Positions 19,742-29,403 of a stretch of 64,000 nt of DNA are shown piece after piece. The notes under the pieces are model-generated. The model made no database searches, was not told the origin of the DNA, and saw only the letters and a program-made list of their open reading frames with translations. The position numbers and the translations under genes were made by a program. Positions within the stretch are counted from its first letter, which is position 1. Every line of letters starts with the position of its first letter. The stretch comes from Stutzerimonas stutzeri (GTDB lineage: Bacteria; Pseudomonadota; Gammaproteobacteria; Pseudomonadales; Pseudomonadaceae), in contig NZ_JAMOHY010000008.1 of the NCBI RefSeq assembly GCF_024448695.1, positions 1-64,000 of the forward strand. The letters are read 5' to 3'.

Positions 19742-20374
19742 TCAGTGGCTGGTCTGCACTACATCTTCAGCCTGCAGCCCCCTGTCGCGCATCATGATGG
19801 TGAATTCCACGCGCTGGCCTTCCACCAGAATGCGATGGCCGTCGCCGCGAATGGCGCGGAAGTGGACGAACACATCGTCACCGCTGTCGCGTGAGATAAA
19901 GCCAAAACCCTTCGAGGTGTTGAACCACTTTACCGTTCCAGTCTCGCGGCCGGCGGAGGGTGCGGTTGTGCTCATGGGTGCAGTTTTTGTATGTGCCGTT
20001 GTTGGCTGGCTGTGGCGAACCGGGTGCGCCGTGCCTCTTTGTGCGGTAGCCAGGTGCAGTACAACGGCAATAACGGCTGGCAGCAGGCTGACGAGTGTGG
20101 CCGGCTGCCCCGCAATGGCGGCGATAGGAACCAGTAGCACCAGAGCCTGGATCGCAGCAGCGGCTATCAGGAGTGCGGATACAATAAGAATGATCGGGCG
20201 GTTGCGATCATTGCTGGGCTGCGTAATCGAGGCGAACTGTGCATTCAGCAGGCCCAGCAGCAACAGGCAAAGCGCCTCGGGATGTACCAGGGGCGACAAG
20301 CCGCTGGAAAGACTGGGGACGAATGACAGTACAAGGGCGGCAACGCCCGTCAATACATGAACGATCTTAAGCAT
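19742..20374 (-). CDS. Membrane protein with C-terminal cold-shock domain
   Basis: Fusion protein of 210 aa. The first 110 residues hold about four hydrophobic helices (near 5-25, 35-50, 60-85 and 90-108), followed by a short linker rich in Thr and Pro. The last 70 residues are a cold-shock domain: [20 protein letters not shown] contains RNP1 (KGFGFI), and DVFVHFRAI contains RNP2. Both RNA/ssDNA-binding motifs are intact, so the domain should bind single-stranded nucleic acid in the cytoplasm while tethered to the inner membrane. A cold-shock gene stands in the same place in P. aeruginosa as I recall. The true start could be later, but the upstream segment has good membrane character. Confidence 0.82.
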   Translation of the reverse strand: MLKIVHVLTGVAALVLSFVPSLSSGLSPLVHPEALCLLLLGLLNAQFASITQPSNDRNRPIILIVSALLIAAAAIQALVLLVPIAAIAGQPATLVSLLPAVIAVVLHLATAQRGTAHPVRHSQPTTAHTKTAPMSTTAPSAGRETGTVKWFNTSKGFGFISRDSGDDVFVHFRAIRGDGHRILVEGQRVEFTIMMRDRGLQAEDVVQTSH

Positions 20375-20660
20375 TGTTATGACTCACAGTTGAATAGCAC
20401 GATAGAAAAAGCGACAGAAACCGGGCAGGGGAGATAGGCAGACAGACGAGATAATCGTTTGCCTGGTTTTGAGGCCCAGGCTGCGACGCGGACGTATTTA
20501 ACAGCAAAGGAGGCCGCTGCTCAAATCGCACGACTGATGAGTGGGGTGTTCGGATTGAGGCGGGCGGATAGGCCTTGTCGAGAGCAGGACATTGCCGACA
20601 GTCTTAAAGGAGCCCTGGGCAGTCGTTTGCACAACTGCCCAGGATGGACAGGGTGAAGCT

Positions 20661-21131
20661 TTAGGCGGCCAGCAGGCTGCGCAGCATCCATGCGGTTTTT
20701 TCGTGAATCTGCATGCGCTGGGTCAGAAGGTCTGCAGTCGGCTCGTCGCTCACTTTTTCCAGCAGGGGGAAGATGCCGCGTGCAGTGCGCACAACGGCTT
20801 CCTGGCCTTCTACCAGAAGCCTGATCATTTCATCGGCAGAGGGAACGCCTTCTTGCTCCTTTATGGAAGAAAGCTTGGCGTACGCGGCATAGGTGCCGGG
20901 AGCAGGGAAGCCCAGAGCGCGAATCCGCTCGGCAATCTCATCCACGGCCAGGGCCAGTTCGGTGTACTGCGTCTCGAACATGGTGTGCAGGGTGTTGAAC
21001 ATCGGGCCTGTCACGTTCCAGTGAAAGTTGTGGGTTTTCAGGTACAGCGTGTAGGTGTCCGCGAGCAGGCGGGACAGGCCTTCTGCAATGGCGGCGCGAT
21101 CCTGTTCGGCAATACCGATGTCGATTTTCAT
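20661..21131 (-). CDS. dps: Dps/ferritin-like DNA-protection protein
   Basis: Ferritin-superfamily protein of 156 aa that forms a dodecameric shell and oxidises Fe(II), shielding DNA from Fenton chemistry. The ferroxidase region is [20 protein letters not shown], with further ligands in [18 protein letters not shown]. The C-terminal [17 protein letters not shown] matches the Pseudomonas Dps-like group. The start is the ATG at 21131, preceded by GGGAGAA; an upstream ATG is not supported. The gene is single, between the cold-shock fusion and the divergent aspS. Confidence 0.92.
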   Translation of the reverse strand: MKIDIGIAEQDRAAIAEGLSRLLADTYTLYLKTHNFHWNVTGPMFNTLHTMFETQYTELALAVDEIAERIRALGFPAPGTYAAYAKLSSIKEQEGVPSADEMIRLLVEGQEAVVRTARGIFPLLEKVSDEPTADLLTQRMQIHEKTAWMLRSLLAA

Positions 21132-21496
21132 GATTTTCTCCCGGTTGATGAAGTGGCTTGTAGTTATGCCAGAAAACACGGACTGCTGCATGCGCCCGTA
21201 GCGAGTTCGTTCTTTGGAAGCTCCGTGAGTAAAACGGTTTCATTTTCTTGAGCATGCTCCCAGCAGGGCATGGCAGTCGTCAGCGGCTGCGTCGAAGCAA
21301 TTATGTGGATATAATCCCGCGCTTGTGCCTGGCGACCCGCTTTGTCTGTGAGTGACGCCAGCGCTTGATCGCGATTGCCTGCATCAGCCTGTATAGCGAT
21401 GAATGCAGTTCGACAGGATGTTTGTGCGGTGTCCTGTGCCCAGTCGCACCCCGCGCGACCCGATGAATTTTCAAGATACGAGAAGCGAACTCCACC
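21132..21496. other. Divergent promoter region of dps and aspS
   Basis: This 365-bp spacer has no supported gene. A consensus -10, TATAAT, stands at 21310-21315 on the plus strand and probably serves aspS; its -35 is weak. The leader of aspS would be about 180 bases long. A repeat-poor, GC-rich tract follows. Confidence 0.5.
21310..21315 (+). promoter_or_regulatory. Candidate -10 element for aspS
   Basis: TATAAT is a perfect match to the sigma-70 -10 hexamer and is followed by the GC-rich CCCGCGC. No good -35 lies 16-18 bp upstream. Confidence 0.45.
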
Positions 21497-23272
21497 ATGA
21501 TGCGCAGCCACTATTGCGGCCAGTTGAACGAAAGCCTGGACGGCCAGGAAATCACTCTTTGCGGTTGGGTCCATCGCCGCCGCGATCACGGCGGGGTCAT
21601 CTTCCTTGACGTGCGTGATCGCGAAGGCATGGCTCAGGTGGTATTCGATCCCGACCGCGCCGAGACTTTCGCCGCCGCCGACCGTGTGCGCAGCGAGTAT
21701 GTGGTCAAGATCACCGGCAAGGTGCGTCTGCGCCCGGAAGGTGCGCGCAACCCGAACATGGCGTCCGGTGCCATCGAAGTGCTGGGTTACGAGCTGGAAG
21801 TGCTGAACGAGGCGGAAACGCCACCGTTCCCGCTCAACGAATACAGCGATGTGGGTGAGGAAACCCGCCTGCGCTACCGCTTCATCGATCTGCGTCGCCC
21901 TGAAATGGCCGAGAAGCTCAAGCTGCGCTCGCGCATCACCACCAGCATCCGTCGCTACCTGGATGAAAACGGCTTTCTCGACGTTGAAACGCCGATTCTG
22001 GGTCGACCAACGCCGGAAGGCGCGCGCGATTATCTGGTGCCTAGCCGTACCCATGCCGGAAATTTCTTTGCCCTGCCGCAGTCGCCTCAGCTGTTCAAGC
22101 AGCTGCTGATGGTTGCCGGCTTCGATCGCTACTACCAGATTGCCAAGTGCTTCCGCGACGAAGACCTGCGTGCCGACCGTCAGCCGGAGTTCACCCAGAT
22201 CGACATTGAAACCAGCTTCCTCGACGAGTCCGACATCATCGGTATCACCGAAGGCATGGTGCGCAAGCTGTTCAAGGAAGTGCTGGGCGTCGAGTTCGGC
22301 GAATTCCCGCACATGCCGTTCGAAGAGGCCATGCGCCGCTACGGTTCGGACAAACCGGACCTGCGCATTCCGATGGAGCTGGTCGACGTTGAGGATCAGC
22401 TCAAGGACGTTGAATTCAAGGTCTTCGCCGGCCCAGCCAACGATCCCAAGTGCCGTGTCGCCGCGCTGCGCGTGCCGGGCGGGGCAAGCATGCCGCGCAA
22501 GCAGATCGACGACTACACCAAGTTTGTCGGTATCTACGGCGCCAAGGGGTTGGCCTATATCAAGGTCAACGAGCGCGCCAAGGGCGTTGAGGGGCTGCAG
22601 TCGCCCATCGTCAAGAACATCCCGGAAGCCAACCTCAATGCGATCCTTGATCGCGTGGGTGCGGTGGACGGCGATATCGTCTTCTTCGGGGCGGACAAGG
22701 CCAAGATCGTTTCCGAAGCGCTGGGTGCGCTGCGCATCAAGCTGGGTCATGACTTGAACCTGCTGACCTGTGAGTGGGCGCCGATGTGGGTCGTTGATTT
22801 CCCAATGTTCGAGGAAAATGACGATGGTTCGCTGTCGGCATTGCACCACCCCTTCACTGCACCCAAGTGCAGCCCTGAGGAACTGGAAGCCAACCCGGCC
22901 GGTGCGCTGTCGCGTGCCTACGACATGGTGCTCAATGGCACCGAGTTGGGCGGTGGTTCCATCCGCATCCACCGCAAGGACATGCAGCAGACCGTGTTCC
23001 GTATTCTCGGCATCGACGAAGCTGAGCAGAACGAGAAGTTCGGATTCCTGCTCGATGCGCTTAAGTACGGCGCGCCGCCGCACGGCGGCCTGGCCTTTGG
23101 CCTGGATCGTCTGGTGATGCTGATGACCGGTGCGCAATCGATTCGCGAAGTGATCGCCTTCCCGAAAACCCAGAGCGCGGCGGACGTCATGACCCAGGCG
23201 CCGGGTGCGGTGGATGCCAAGGCACTGCGTGAGTTGCATATTCGCCTGCGCGAGCAGCCGAAAGCCGAATAA
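21497..23272 (+). CDS. aspS: Aspartyl-tRNA synthetase
   Basis: Class IIb synthetase of 591 aa with an N-terminal OB-fold ([20 protein letters not shown]), the catalytic core and the bacterial GAD insertion (about residues 300-410). Motif 2 is [19 protein letters not shown]. Motif 3 is [16 protein letters not shown]. In P. aeruginosa the enzyme is non-discriminating and also charges tRNA-Asn for the GatCAB route; the same is likely here, but this rests on family knowledge. Two ATGs stand in tandem at 21497 and 21500; the first is given. A terminator-like hairpin follows the gene. Confidence 0.97.
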   Translation: MMRSHYCGQLNESLDGQEITLCGWVHRRRDHGGVIFLDVRDREGMAQVVFDPDRAETFAAADRVRSEYVVKITGKVRLRPEGARNPNMASGAIEVLGYELEVLNEAETPPFPLNEYSDVGEETRLRYRFIDLRRPEMAEKLKLRSRITTSIRRYLDENGFLDVETPILGRPTPEGARDYLVPSRTHAGNFFALPQSPQLFKQLLMVAGFDRYYQIAKCFRDEDLRADRQPEFTQIDIETSFLDESDIIGITEGMVRKLFKEVLGVEFGEFPHMPFEEAMRRYGSDKPDLRIPMELVDVEDQLKDVEFKVFAGPANDPKCRVAALRVPGGASMPRKQIDDYTKFVGIYGAKGLAYIKVNERAKGVEGLQSPIVKNIPEANLNAILDRVGAVDGDIVFFGADKAKIVSEALGALRIKLGHDLNLLTCEWAPMWVVDFPMFEENDDGSLSALHHPFTAPKCSPEELEANPAGALSRAYDMVLNGTELGGGSIRIHRKDMQQTVFRILGIDEAEQNEKFGFLLDALKYGAPPHGGLAFGLDRLVMLMTGAQSIREVIAFPKTQSAADVMTQAPGAVDAKALRELHIRLREQPKAE

Positions 23273-23284
23273 CGGCTAAGCCGG

Positions 23285-23304
23285 AGCCCAGGGAAACCTG
23301 GGCT
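23285..23304 (+). terminator. Probable terminator of aspS
   Basis: The stem AGCCCAGG-GAAA-CCTGGGCT is an 8-bp perfect hairpin with a stable tetraloop, 12 bp past the stop. The T-run after it is short (TCTGCGTT), so termination may be partial. Confidence 0.6.
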
Positions 23305-23321
23305 TCTGCGTTAAAGCTAGC

Positions 23322-23495
23322 AGGTTGTTGAAAAACGTAGGCGAGGCAGGCAAGACGAGGCAAAAACAGTCGAGGAAGCGGAGTTTAGGTGTTCTAAATG
23401 AGCATTACTCACTTAGTTCGCCCTTCGGGCCGCGCTGAAGCGCGTTAGCCGCAAGCGGCTTTCTGAGACTGTTTTTAACGACGTGTTGCCAACGC
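23322..23495. repeat. Small palindromic repeat element (MITE/REP-like)
   Basis: The segment begins CAGGTTGTTGAAAAACG and contains GAGGCAGGCAAGACGAGG. A perfect inverted pair AAAAACAGTC (23362-23371) / GACTGTTTTT (23467-23476) encloses 95 bases with a second internal hairpin rich in GCGC. The CAGTCGAGGAAGCGGAGTTT part recalls a dispersed non-coding repeat of Pseudomonas that I have seen in intergenic sites. No transposase is encoded. It lies in front of yebC and could carry its promoter or affect expression. Confidence 0.55.
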
Positions 23496-23546
23496 AGGTA
23501 GTTTTCAATGACCTGCGAAGAAAAGTTGATCAAGAGGGAGGCAGTT

Positions 23547-24293
23547 ATGGCTGGTCATTCCAAATGGGCCAACATCAAGCACCGCAAGGGGCGTCAGGAC
23601 GCCAAGCGCGGCAAGATTTTCACCAAGCTCATTCGTGAGTTGACCGTTGCCGCCAAAAGCGGCGCAATTCCGGCGGACAACCCGCGGCTGCGCCTGGCGG
23701 TGGACAAGGCGCTGGTCGCCAATATGTCGCGTGATGTAATCGACCGCGCCATCGCCCGCGGCGCCGGAAACAATGAGGCTGACAACGTCGTTGAGCTGAG
23801 CTACGAAGGTTACGCGCCCAGTGGCGTGGCGATCATCGTCGAGGCCATGACCGACAACCGCAATCGCACCGCGGCGGAAGTGCGTCATGCTTTCAACAAG
23901 CACGGCGGTAATCTGGGGACTGACGGTTCAGTTGCCTACATGTTCGACCGCAAGGGTCAGATCAGCTTTGCCGCCGGTGTGGATGAAGATGCGCTGATGG
24001 AAGCGGCATTGGAGGCGGGCGCCGACGACGTGGAGATGGGCGAGGACGGTTCGGCGCTGGTTTCGACCAGCTTCGCCGAATTCCATGCGGTCAACGAAGC
24101 GCTGAGCGCCGCCGGTTTCAGGGGTGAGGAAGCGGAGGTCGCCATGATCCCTTCGATTGCCGCACCGCTCACCGATCTGGAAACCGCGCAGAAGGTGCTG
24201 CGCCTGATCGACGCGCTGGAAGATCTGGACGACGTGCAGAACGTCTACCACAACGCGGAAATCCCGGACGAGATCCTGGAACAGTTGGACTGA
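23547..24293 (+). CDS. yebC: YebC/PmpR family transcriptional regulator
   Basis: TACO1/YebC family protein of 248 aa beginning [20 protein letters not shown], the family's universal start, which decides the ATG at 23547 over an upstream in-frame ATG. In P. aeruginosa the orthologue PmpR represses the quinolone signal regulator pqsR. More recently YebC-type proteins have been linked to relief of ribosome stalling at proline-rich stretches. It sits directly upstream of the ruvCAB operon, a position conserved across many proteobacteria. A strong terminator follows, so it is transcribed separately from ruvC. Confidence 0.95.
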   Translation: MAGHSKWANIKHRKGRQDAKRGKIFTKLIRELTVAAKSGAIPADNPRLRLAVDKALVANMSRDVIDRAIARGAGNNEADNVVELSYEGYAPSGVAIIVEAMTDNRNRTAAEVRHAFNKHGGNLGTDGSVAYMFDRKGQISFAAGVDEDALMEAALEAGADDVEMGEDGSALVSTSFAEFHAVNEALSAAGFRGEEAEVAMIPSIAAPLTDLETAQKVLRLIDALEDLDDVQNVYHNAEIPDEILEQLD

Positions 24294-24310
24294 CGCTTCG
24301 CTGAAAGCCG

Positions 24311-24340
24311 AAGCCGGAAGCATCCAGGTGCTTCCGGCTT
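24311..24340 (+). terminator. Rho-independent terminator of yebC
   Basis: A 12-bp perfect stem (AAGCCGGAAGCA / TGCTTCCGGCTT), a 6-base loop and a following TTTTTG. It is 17 bp beyond the stop codon. Confidence 0.9.
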
Positions 24341-24465
24341 TTTGTTTTCCGCTTTATAGCGGCCGAACTTATTTGGCCAAGGGCTCAAGAAGGCGAACAA
24401 GTTCGATCTACAAATTCTGTGGCGAGCACGAGGTGATGTGGCTAGCCGCCGCGACATGAGCTCCC

Positions 24466-24492
24466 TATACTTGCTGCTGGATAAATAGACAG
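24466..24492 (+). promoter_or_regulatory. ruvC promoter with LexA box
   Basis: CTGGATAAATAGACAG (24477-24492) matches the SOS box CTG-N10-CAG and closely resembles the E. coli ruvAB operator. It begins 5 bp after a -10 element, TATACT (24466-24471), and ends 12 bp before the ruvC ATG, an ideal position for LexA to block transcription start. Confidence 0.75.
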
Positions 24493-24504
24493 TACGGCGA
24501 ACGC

Positions 24505-25029
24505 ATGACGCTCATCCTTGGTATAGACCCCGGCTCCCGAATCACGGGTTACGGTGTGGTGCGCGATACCGGTCGTAACTGCGAATATGTGGCATCAGGT
24601 TGCATTCGTACCGGAAGCGGTGACTTGCCTGATCGGTTGCGAGCGGTGTTTGCCGGTGTCAGCGAAGTGATTCGCCTGCATGGCCCGGTGACCATGGGCA
24701 TCGAACAGGTATTCATGGCGCGCAACGCCGATTCTGCACTCAAGCTCGGCCAGGCGCGAGGTGCTGCAATTGTGGCGGCTGCCGAGCAAGGGCTGGAGAT
24801 CGCTGAGTACACTGCAACCCAGGTCAAGCAGGCGATTGCAGGAACTGGCGGTGCCGACAAGGAGCAGGTTCAGATGATGGTGATGCACCTGCTCAAACTG
24901 GTGAAAAAACCGCAGATCGATGCCTCCGACGCACTGGCGATTGCCTTGTGTCATGCGCACCATCGGCAGAGCCTTATCCCGCATGGCCTGGCCGGCGCCA
25001 AGCGCAGGGCAGGCCGGCTGCGCCTCTGA
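24505..25029 (+). CDS. ruvC: Crossover junction endodeoxyribonuclease RuvC
   Basis: Holliday-junction resolvase of 174 aa. The four acidic catalytic residues are visible in [16 protein letters not shown] (Asp7), [16 protein letters not shown] (Glu near 68) and [20 protein letters not shown] (two Asp near 138-143). It forms a dimer that cuts junctions held by RuvAB, in the cytoplasm at stalled forks and recombination sites. It is first in ruvC-ruvA-ruvB, with a LexA box in its promoter, so the whole operon should be damage-inducible. In E. coli only ruvAB, not ruvC, is under LexA. Confidence 0.97.
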   Translation: MTLILGIDPGSRITGYGVVRDTGRNCEYVASGCIRTGSGDLPDRLRAVFAGVSEVIRLHGPVTMGIEQVFMARNADSALKLGQARGAAIVAAAEQGLEIAEYTATQVKQAIAGTGGADKEQVQMMVMHLLKLVKKPQIDASDALAIALCHAHHRQSLIPHGLAGAKRRAGRLRL

Positions 25030-25106
25030 AGCAGACAGCGAAGCGGGTTGGCAGGAATTCAGGCTGAGTGACAGTCGATCATTCAGCCAAGAGAGGATGA
25101 AATACC

Positions 25107-25712
25107 GTGATTGGACGTTTGCGCGGCACCCTGGCGGAGAAACAGCCGCCGCATCTGATGCTGGATGTGAATGGCGTTGGCTACGAAGTCGAAGTGCCGA
25201 TGACCACTCTTTATCGTCTGCCCGCTGTGGGCGAGCCGGTCACGTTGCATACGCACCTGGTCGTGCGTGAGGATGCTCAGCTGCTGTATGGCTTTGCAGA
25301 AAAGCGCGACCGCGAACTGTTTCGCGAGTTGATCCGCCTCAATGGCGTTGGCCCCAAACTGGCGCTGGCATTGATGTCCGGGCTTGAAGTGGACGAGCTG
25401 GTGCGTTGCGTTCAGGCGCAGGATACCTCCGTGCTGGTGAGGATTCCCGGTGTTGGCAAGAAGACTGCCGAGCGACTGCTGGTCGAACTCAAGGATCGCT
25501 TCAAGGCTTGGGAGCACATGCCCTCCATCGCCCCTCTGATGGGGGAACCCAGGGCGAATACGACAGTCTCAAGCGCCGAGAATGACGCCGTCAGTGCGCT
25601 GATTTCCCTTGGGTTCAAGCCGCAAGAGGCCAGTCGTGCCGTATCCGCCGTACAGGAAGACGATTTGAGCAGTGAAGATCTGATTCGCCGCGCCCTGAAG
25701 GGAATGGTGTAA
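25107..25712 (+). CDS. ruvA: Holliday junction branch migration protein RuvA
   Basis: Protein of 201 aa starting at a GTG ([20 protein letters not shown]) with GAGAGGA ten bases before it. It has an N-terminal OB fold and two helix-hairpin-helix motifs, [18 protein letters not shown] and [18 protein letters not shown]. The third domain ([20 protein letters not shown]) contacts RuvB. It binds four-way junctions as a tetramer. Between ruvC and ruvB with short gaps. Confidence 0.97.
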   Translation: MIGRLRGTLAEKQPPHLMLDVNGVGYEVEVPMTTLYRLPAVGEPVTLHTHLVVREDAQLLYGFAEKRDRELFRELIRLNGVGPKLALALMSGLEVDELVRCVQAQDTSVLVRIPGVGKKTAERLLVELKDRFKAWEHMPSIAPLMGEPRANTTVSSAENDAVSALISLGFKPQEASRAVSAVQEDDLSSEDLIRRALKGMV

Positions 25713-25716
25713 GCCC

Positions 25717-26769
25717 ATGATCGAAGCCGATCGTCTGATTACCGCCACCGGTCGCGACCGTGATGAGCAACTTGACCGTGCCATTCGCCCACTGAGTCTG
25801 GCCGAATACATTGGCCAGCCGGTCGTGCGCGAGCAGATGGACCTGTTTATCCGCGCTGCGCGTGGACGCAGCGAAGCGCTTGATCACACCCTGATATTCG
25901 GCCCCCCAGGTCTGGGCAAGACCACCCTGGCCAATATCCTGGCTCAGGAGATGGGCGTTTCGATCAAAAGCACATCCGGTCCGGTGCTTGAGCGCCCTGG
26001 TGATCTTGCCGCACTGCTGACCAATCTTGAGGCAGGTGATGTGCTCTTCGTCGATGAAATCCATCGGCTATCACCCATCGTCGAGGAAGTGCTATATCCG
26101 GCGATGGAGGATTTCCAGCTGGACATCATGATCGGCGAGGGCCCTGCAGCGCGCTCGATCAAGCTCGACCTGCCACCTTTTACCCTCGTGGGTGCCACCA
26201 CCCGTGCGGGCATGCTGACCAATCCGCTGCGTGATCGCTTCGGTATCGTGCAGCGTCTTGAGTTCTATTCCACTGCCGATCTGGCGACCATCGTCAGTCG
26301 CTCCGCCGGCATTCTCGGTCTAACCATCGAGCCCGAAGGCGCATTCGAGATCGCCCGTCGTGCACGGGGCACGCCGCGAATAGCCAACCGCCTGTTGCGA
26401 CGGGTGCGTGATTTTGCGGAGGTCCGCAGCAATGGTGAAATCACCCGGGCGACGGCTGACCTGGCGCTGAACATGCTGGATGTGGACGAGCGTGGTCTGG
26501 ATCACCAGGACCGGCGCTTGCTGCTGACCCTGATCGAGAAGTTCGACGGCGGTCCGGTAGGTGTCGACAACCTGGCGGCTGCCATCAGTGAAGAGCGCCA
26601 TACCATCGAAGATGTGCTGGAGCCCTATCTGATCCAGCAGGGCTACATCATGCGTACGCCTCGCGGGCGTGTGGTCACCCGTCATGCTTATCTGCACTTC
26701 GGTCTGAACCTGCCGAAACGGCTGGGCGATTCGCCAGTAGCAGACCTCTTCGACGGCGACACAATGTGA
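25717..26769 (+). CDS. ruvB: Holliday junction branch migration ATPase RuvB
   Basis: AAA+ motor of 350 aa. Walker A is [16 protein letters not shown], Walker B FVDEIHRL, and sensor/arginine-finger residues lie in [17 protein letters not shown]. The C-terminal winged helix includes [20 protein letters not shown]. Hexamers on both sides of RuvA pump DNA through the junction. The start is 4 bases after the ruvA stop. This is the third gene of the LexA-box operon. Confidence 0.98.
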   Translation: MIEADRLITATGRDRDEQLDRAIRPLSLAEYIGQPVVREQMDLFIRAARGRSEALDHTLIFGPPGLGKTTLANILAQEMGVSIKSTSGPVLERPGDLAALLTNLEAGDVLFVDEIHRLSPIVEEVLYPAMEDFQLDIMIGEGPAARSIKLDLPPFTLVGATTRAGMLTNPLRDRFGIVQRLEFYSTADLATIVSRSAGILGLTIEPEGAFEIARRARGTPRIANRLLRRVRDFAEVRSNGEITRATADLALNMLDVDERGLDHQDRRLLLTLIEKFDGGPVGVDNLAAAISEERHTIEDVLEPYLIQQGYIMRTPRGRVVTRHAYLHFGLNLPKRLGDSPVADLFDGDTM

Positions 26770-26805
26770 TGAAAATATTCTTGTTTCACCCAATTGGAAT
26801 TTGCA

Positions 26806-27264
26806 GTGTCTGGCACTAGTATGCGCGCGGAATCACCTGTTCAGCCGTTCACCCATCGTTGTCGCGTCTATTACGAGGACACCGATGCAGGCGGCATCGT
26901 TTATTACGTCAATTACCTCAAATTCATGGAGCGGGCCCGTACCGAACGGTTGCGCAGCCTGGGTTTTGCCCAGTCGCAGCTGGCGGGTGAGGACCTCCTG
27001 TTCGTTGTGCATTCCAGCGAGGCGCGCTATCACGCCCCCGCGCGACTGGATGACGAGCTGCTGGTGACAGCCGAAGTGGTTGATATAAAGCGCGCAAGCC
27101 TGCGTTTCAGGCAGCAAGTGAGGCGTGCGAAGGATGATCGACTGCTCTGTGAGGGGCAGTTTCTGGTGGCCTGTGTACGCGCCGAGAGTTTGAAACCCCG
27201 TCCTATTCCCGAAGCGCTGCGTTCAGCCTTCGCCGGGTCGGGTCTACCCCCTGCAGGAGAGTAA
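26806..27264 (+). CDS. ybgC: Tol-Pal associated acyl-CoA thioesterase YbgC
   Basis: Hot-dog fold 4-hydroxybenzoyl-CoA-type thioesterase of 152 aa. The active-site stretch [20 protein letters not shown] has the catalytic Asp, and [16 protein letters not shown] follows. YbgC hydrolyses acyl-CoA and interacts with acyl carrier protein and phospholipid enzymes; it is usually first in the tol-pal cluster, as here. A GTG at 26806 with GGAA 6 bases before is used; an ATG at 26821 and a TTG at 26794 are alternatives. tolQ follows after 2 bases. Confidence 0.92.
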   Translation: MSGTSMRAESPVQPFTHRCRVYYEDTDAGGIVYYVNYLKFMERARTERLRSLGFAQSQLAGEDLLFVVHSSEARYHAPARLDDELLVTAEVVDIKRASLRFRQQVRRAKDDRLLCEGQFLVACVRAESLKPRPIPEALRSAFAGSGLPPAGE

Positions 27265-27266
27265 GC

Positions 27267-27959
27267 GTGGAACCCAACGTCGATCATATGTCCATGTGGA
27301 GCCTGATCAGCAATGCCAGCTTTGTGGTTCAGCTGGTCATGCTGATCCTGGTGGCGGCTTCGGTGATGTCCTGGATTATCATCTTCCAGCGCGGCAACAT
27401 GATCCGGGCTGCCAAGCGGTCACTGGACACCTTCGAAGAACGCTTCTGGTCGGGTATCGATCTGTCCAAACTGTACCGTCAGGCTGGCAGCAACCCCGAC
27501 CCGGACTCAGGTGTCGAACAGATCTTCCGTGCCGGTTTCAAGGAGTTTTCCCGCCTGCGTCAGCAGCCAGGGGTTGATCCCGACGCGGTGATGGACGCGG
27601 TAAACCGGGCCATGCGCGTCGCCATTTCCCGTGAAGAGGAAAAGCTTGAGCAAAGCCTGCCGTTCCTGGCTACGGTCGGCTCCACCAGCCCCTATATAGG
27701 CCTCTTCGGCACGGTCTGGGGCATCATGAATTCCTTCAGAGGCTTGGCGCAGGTCCAGCAGGCTACCTTGGCCACTGTCGCACCGGGTATCGCTGAAGCG
27801 CTGATTGCTACGGCCATCGGCCTGTTCGCGGCGATTCCGGCGGTTATCGCCTACAACCGTTTCTCGGCGCGCAGCGAAATGCTCATCGCTCGCTACTACA
27901 CCTTTGCCGACGAGTTCCAGGCGATTCTCCATCGCAAAGTTCACACCACCGAAGATTGA
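27267..27959 (+). CDS. tolQ: Tol-Pal system subunit TolQ
   Basis: Inner-membrane proton-channel protein of 230 aa of the ExbB/MotA family, with three transmembrane helices near residues 15-37, 135-158 and 170-195. The signature VGSTSPYIGLFGTVWGIMNS is intact, and the third helix ends in GLFAAIPAVIAYNRF. With TolR it energises TolA during cell constriction. The GTG start has AGGAGA before it; an ATG at residue 8 is possible. Second gene in ybgC-tolQRAB-pal-cpoB. Confidence 0.97.
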   Translation: MEPNVDHMSMWSLISNASFVVQLVMLILVAASVMSWIIIFQRGNMIRAAKRSLDTFEERFWSGIDLSKLYRQAGSNPDPDSGVEQIFRAGFKEFSRLRQQPGVDPDAVMDAVNRAMRVAISREEEKLEQSLPFLATVGSTSPYIGLFGTVWGIMNSFRGLAQVQQATLATVAPGIAEALIATAIGLFAAIPAVIAYNRFSARSEMLIARYYTFADEFQAILHRKVHTTED

Positions 27960-27970
27960 GGCCACAGGCC

Positions 27971-28423
27971 ATGGCCAGAATTCGCAATAGACGCAAGCCG
28001 GTTTCCGAGATGAACGTGGTGCCCTACATCGATGTGATGCTGGTGCTCCTGGTGATTTTCATGGTGACCGCGCCAATGCTCAATCAAGGCGTCAAGGTCG
28101 ATCTGCCTCAGGTCAGCAGCGAAGTGCTGCCCCAGGACAATGATGCCCAGGTACTGACCATTTCGATCAAGGCCGACAAGACCTACTTCTGGAACATGGG
28201 CAGTGAAGTCGATACCGAAACGGTTCAGGACCAGGCGCTGACGCTGGAGGAAATGACCAGGGCAGTGACGGCGATCATGAATCAGAACCGCAGCCAGGGT
28301 AAGCAGGTGCAGGTGTTCGTACGTGGCGACAAGTCTGTGGACTACGGCTCGGTAATGTCAGCCATGGGCGGACTGCAGGAAGCAGGTGTCGGCAACGTCG
28401 GTCTGATTACCGAGGCGCCTTGA
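27971..28423 (+). CDS. tolR: Tol-Pal system subunit TolR
   Basis: ExbD-like protein of 150 aa with one N-terminal transmembrane helix (YIDVMLVLLVIFMVTAP). The Asp in that helix is the protonatable residue coupled to TolQ. The remainder is periplasmic, contacting peptidoglycan and TolA. The start is the ATG at 27971 (MARIRNRRKPVSEMNVV). Its stop overlaps the tolA ATG (TGATG). Confidence 0.97.
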   Translation: MARIRNRRKPVSEMNVVPYIDVMLVLLVIFMVTAPMLNQGVKVDLPQVSSEVLPQDNDAQVLTISIKADKTYFWNMGSEVDTETVQDQALTLEEMTRAVTAIMNQNRSQGKQVQVFVRGDKSVDYGSVMSAMGGLQEAGVGNVGLITEAP

Positions 28424-29403
28424 TGCGACAGCCTGATCGTTCGCGCTCGGAGAGCTATTACTGGCCCACCATTCTGGCGGTGGGCCTGCACGTCATCATT
28501 TTCGGTATGTTGTTCGTCAGCTTTGCAATGACGCCGGAGCTGCCGCCGTCCAAGCCGATTGTTCAGGCGACCTTGTACCAACTCAAATCGCAGAGTCAGG
28601 CGACGACCCAGACCAACCAGAAAATCGCGGGCGAAGCGCAGAAGACCTCTGCCAAGCAGTACGAAGCCGAACAGATGGAGCAGCGCAAGGTCGAGCAAGA
28701 GAAACAGCTGGCCGCGCGGGCTGCGGAACAAAAGAAGGCCGAGGATGCTCGAAAGGCCGAAGCAGCCAAGGCTGACGCAGCGAAGAAGACTGCGGATGCA
28801 AAAAAGGCTGAAGAAGCCAAAAAAATAGCCGAACAGAAAAAGCAGGCGGAAGTCGCCAAAAAAGCAGCCGATGAGGCCGCGAAGAAGAAAGCAGCAGAGG
28901 AAGCCAAAAAGAAAGCCGCTGCCGAGGCTGCCAAGAAAAAGGCGGCTGAAGAGGCGAAGAAAAAGGCTGCCGCCGAAGCTGCGAAGAAAAAGGCAGCGGC
29001 TGAAGCTTCTCGCAAGGCTGTAGAAGACAAGAAGGCGCAGGCGCTGGCCGAGCTGCTGTCGGAAGATACCCAACGGCAACAAGCCATGGCTGATACCCAG
29101 GGTGATCAAGTGGCCGGTGACTTTGATGACCTGATCCGCATGCGCGCGGCGGAAGGCTGGACCCGACCGCCATCGGCACGCAATAACATGTCGGTAGCGT
29201 TGCGGGTCAATATGCTGCCCGATGGCACCATCACCGCCGTGACGGTATCGCGTTCCAGCGGAGATGCGCCTTTCGACAATTCCGCAGTGGCTGCGGTAAA
29301 GAATATTGGTCGGCTGACCGAGATGCAGGGATTGTCTGCGCAGGATTTTCAGCCGTACCGCTCGTTCACGATGACATTTACGCCTGAGGATCTTGCGTTG
29401 TGA
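28423..29403 (+). CDS. tolA: Cell envelope integrity protein TolA
   Basis: Protein of 326 aa with a single N-terminal transmembrane helix (near residues 16-36). A long Ala/Lys/Glu helical domain II follows (about residues 70-215), with repeats of [17 protein letters not shown] type. The C-terminal globular domain III (about 225-326) contains [20 protein letters not shown] and meets TolB/Pal and colicin or phage partners. The repeated Lys codons make the DNA of domain II visibly AT-richer than its surroundings. The ATG overlaps the tolR stop by one base. Confidence 0.96.
   Translation: MRQPDRSRSESYYWPTILAVGLHVIIFGMLFVSFAMTPELPPSKPIVQATLYQLKSQSQATTQTNQKIAGEAQKTSAKQYEAEQMEQRKVEQEKQLAARAAEQKKAEDARKAEAAKADAAKKTADAKKAEEAKKIAEQKKQAEVAKKAADEAAKKKAAEEAKKKAAAEAAKKKAAEEAKKKAAAEAAKKKAAAEASRKAVEDKKAQALAELLSEDTQRQQAMADTQGDQVAGDFDDLIRMRAAEGWTRPPSARNNMSVALRVNMLPDGTITAVTVSRSSGDAPFDNSAVAAVKNIGRLTEMQGLSAQDFQPYRSFTMTFTPEDLAL

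Noticed and set aside
21164-23239. 691-aa open frame on the strand opposite to aspS
   Set aside because: It mirrors aspS, has a composition rich in His, Arg and Gln, and lacks any domain. Long antisense frames are expected from the codon bias of GC-rich genes.
28640-29060. AT-rich, repeat-like block as a foreign insert
   Set aside because: The Lys/Ala repeats are the normal helical domain of TolA.
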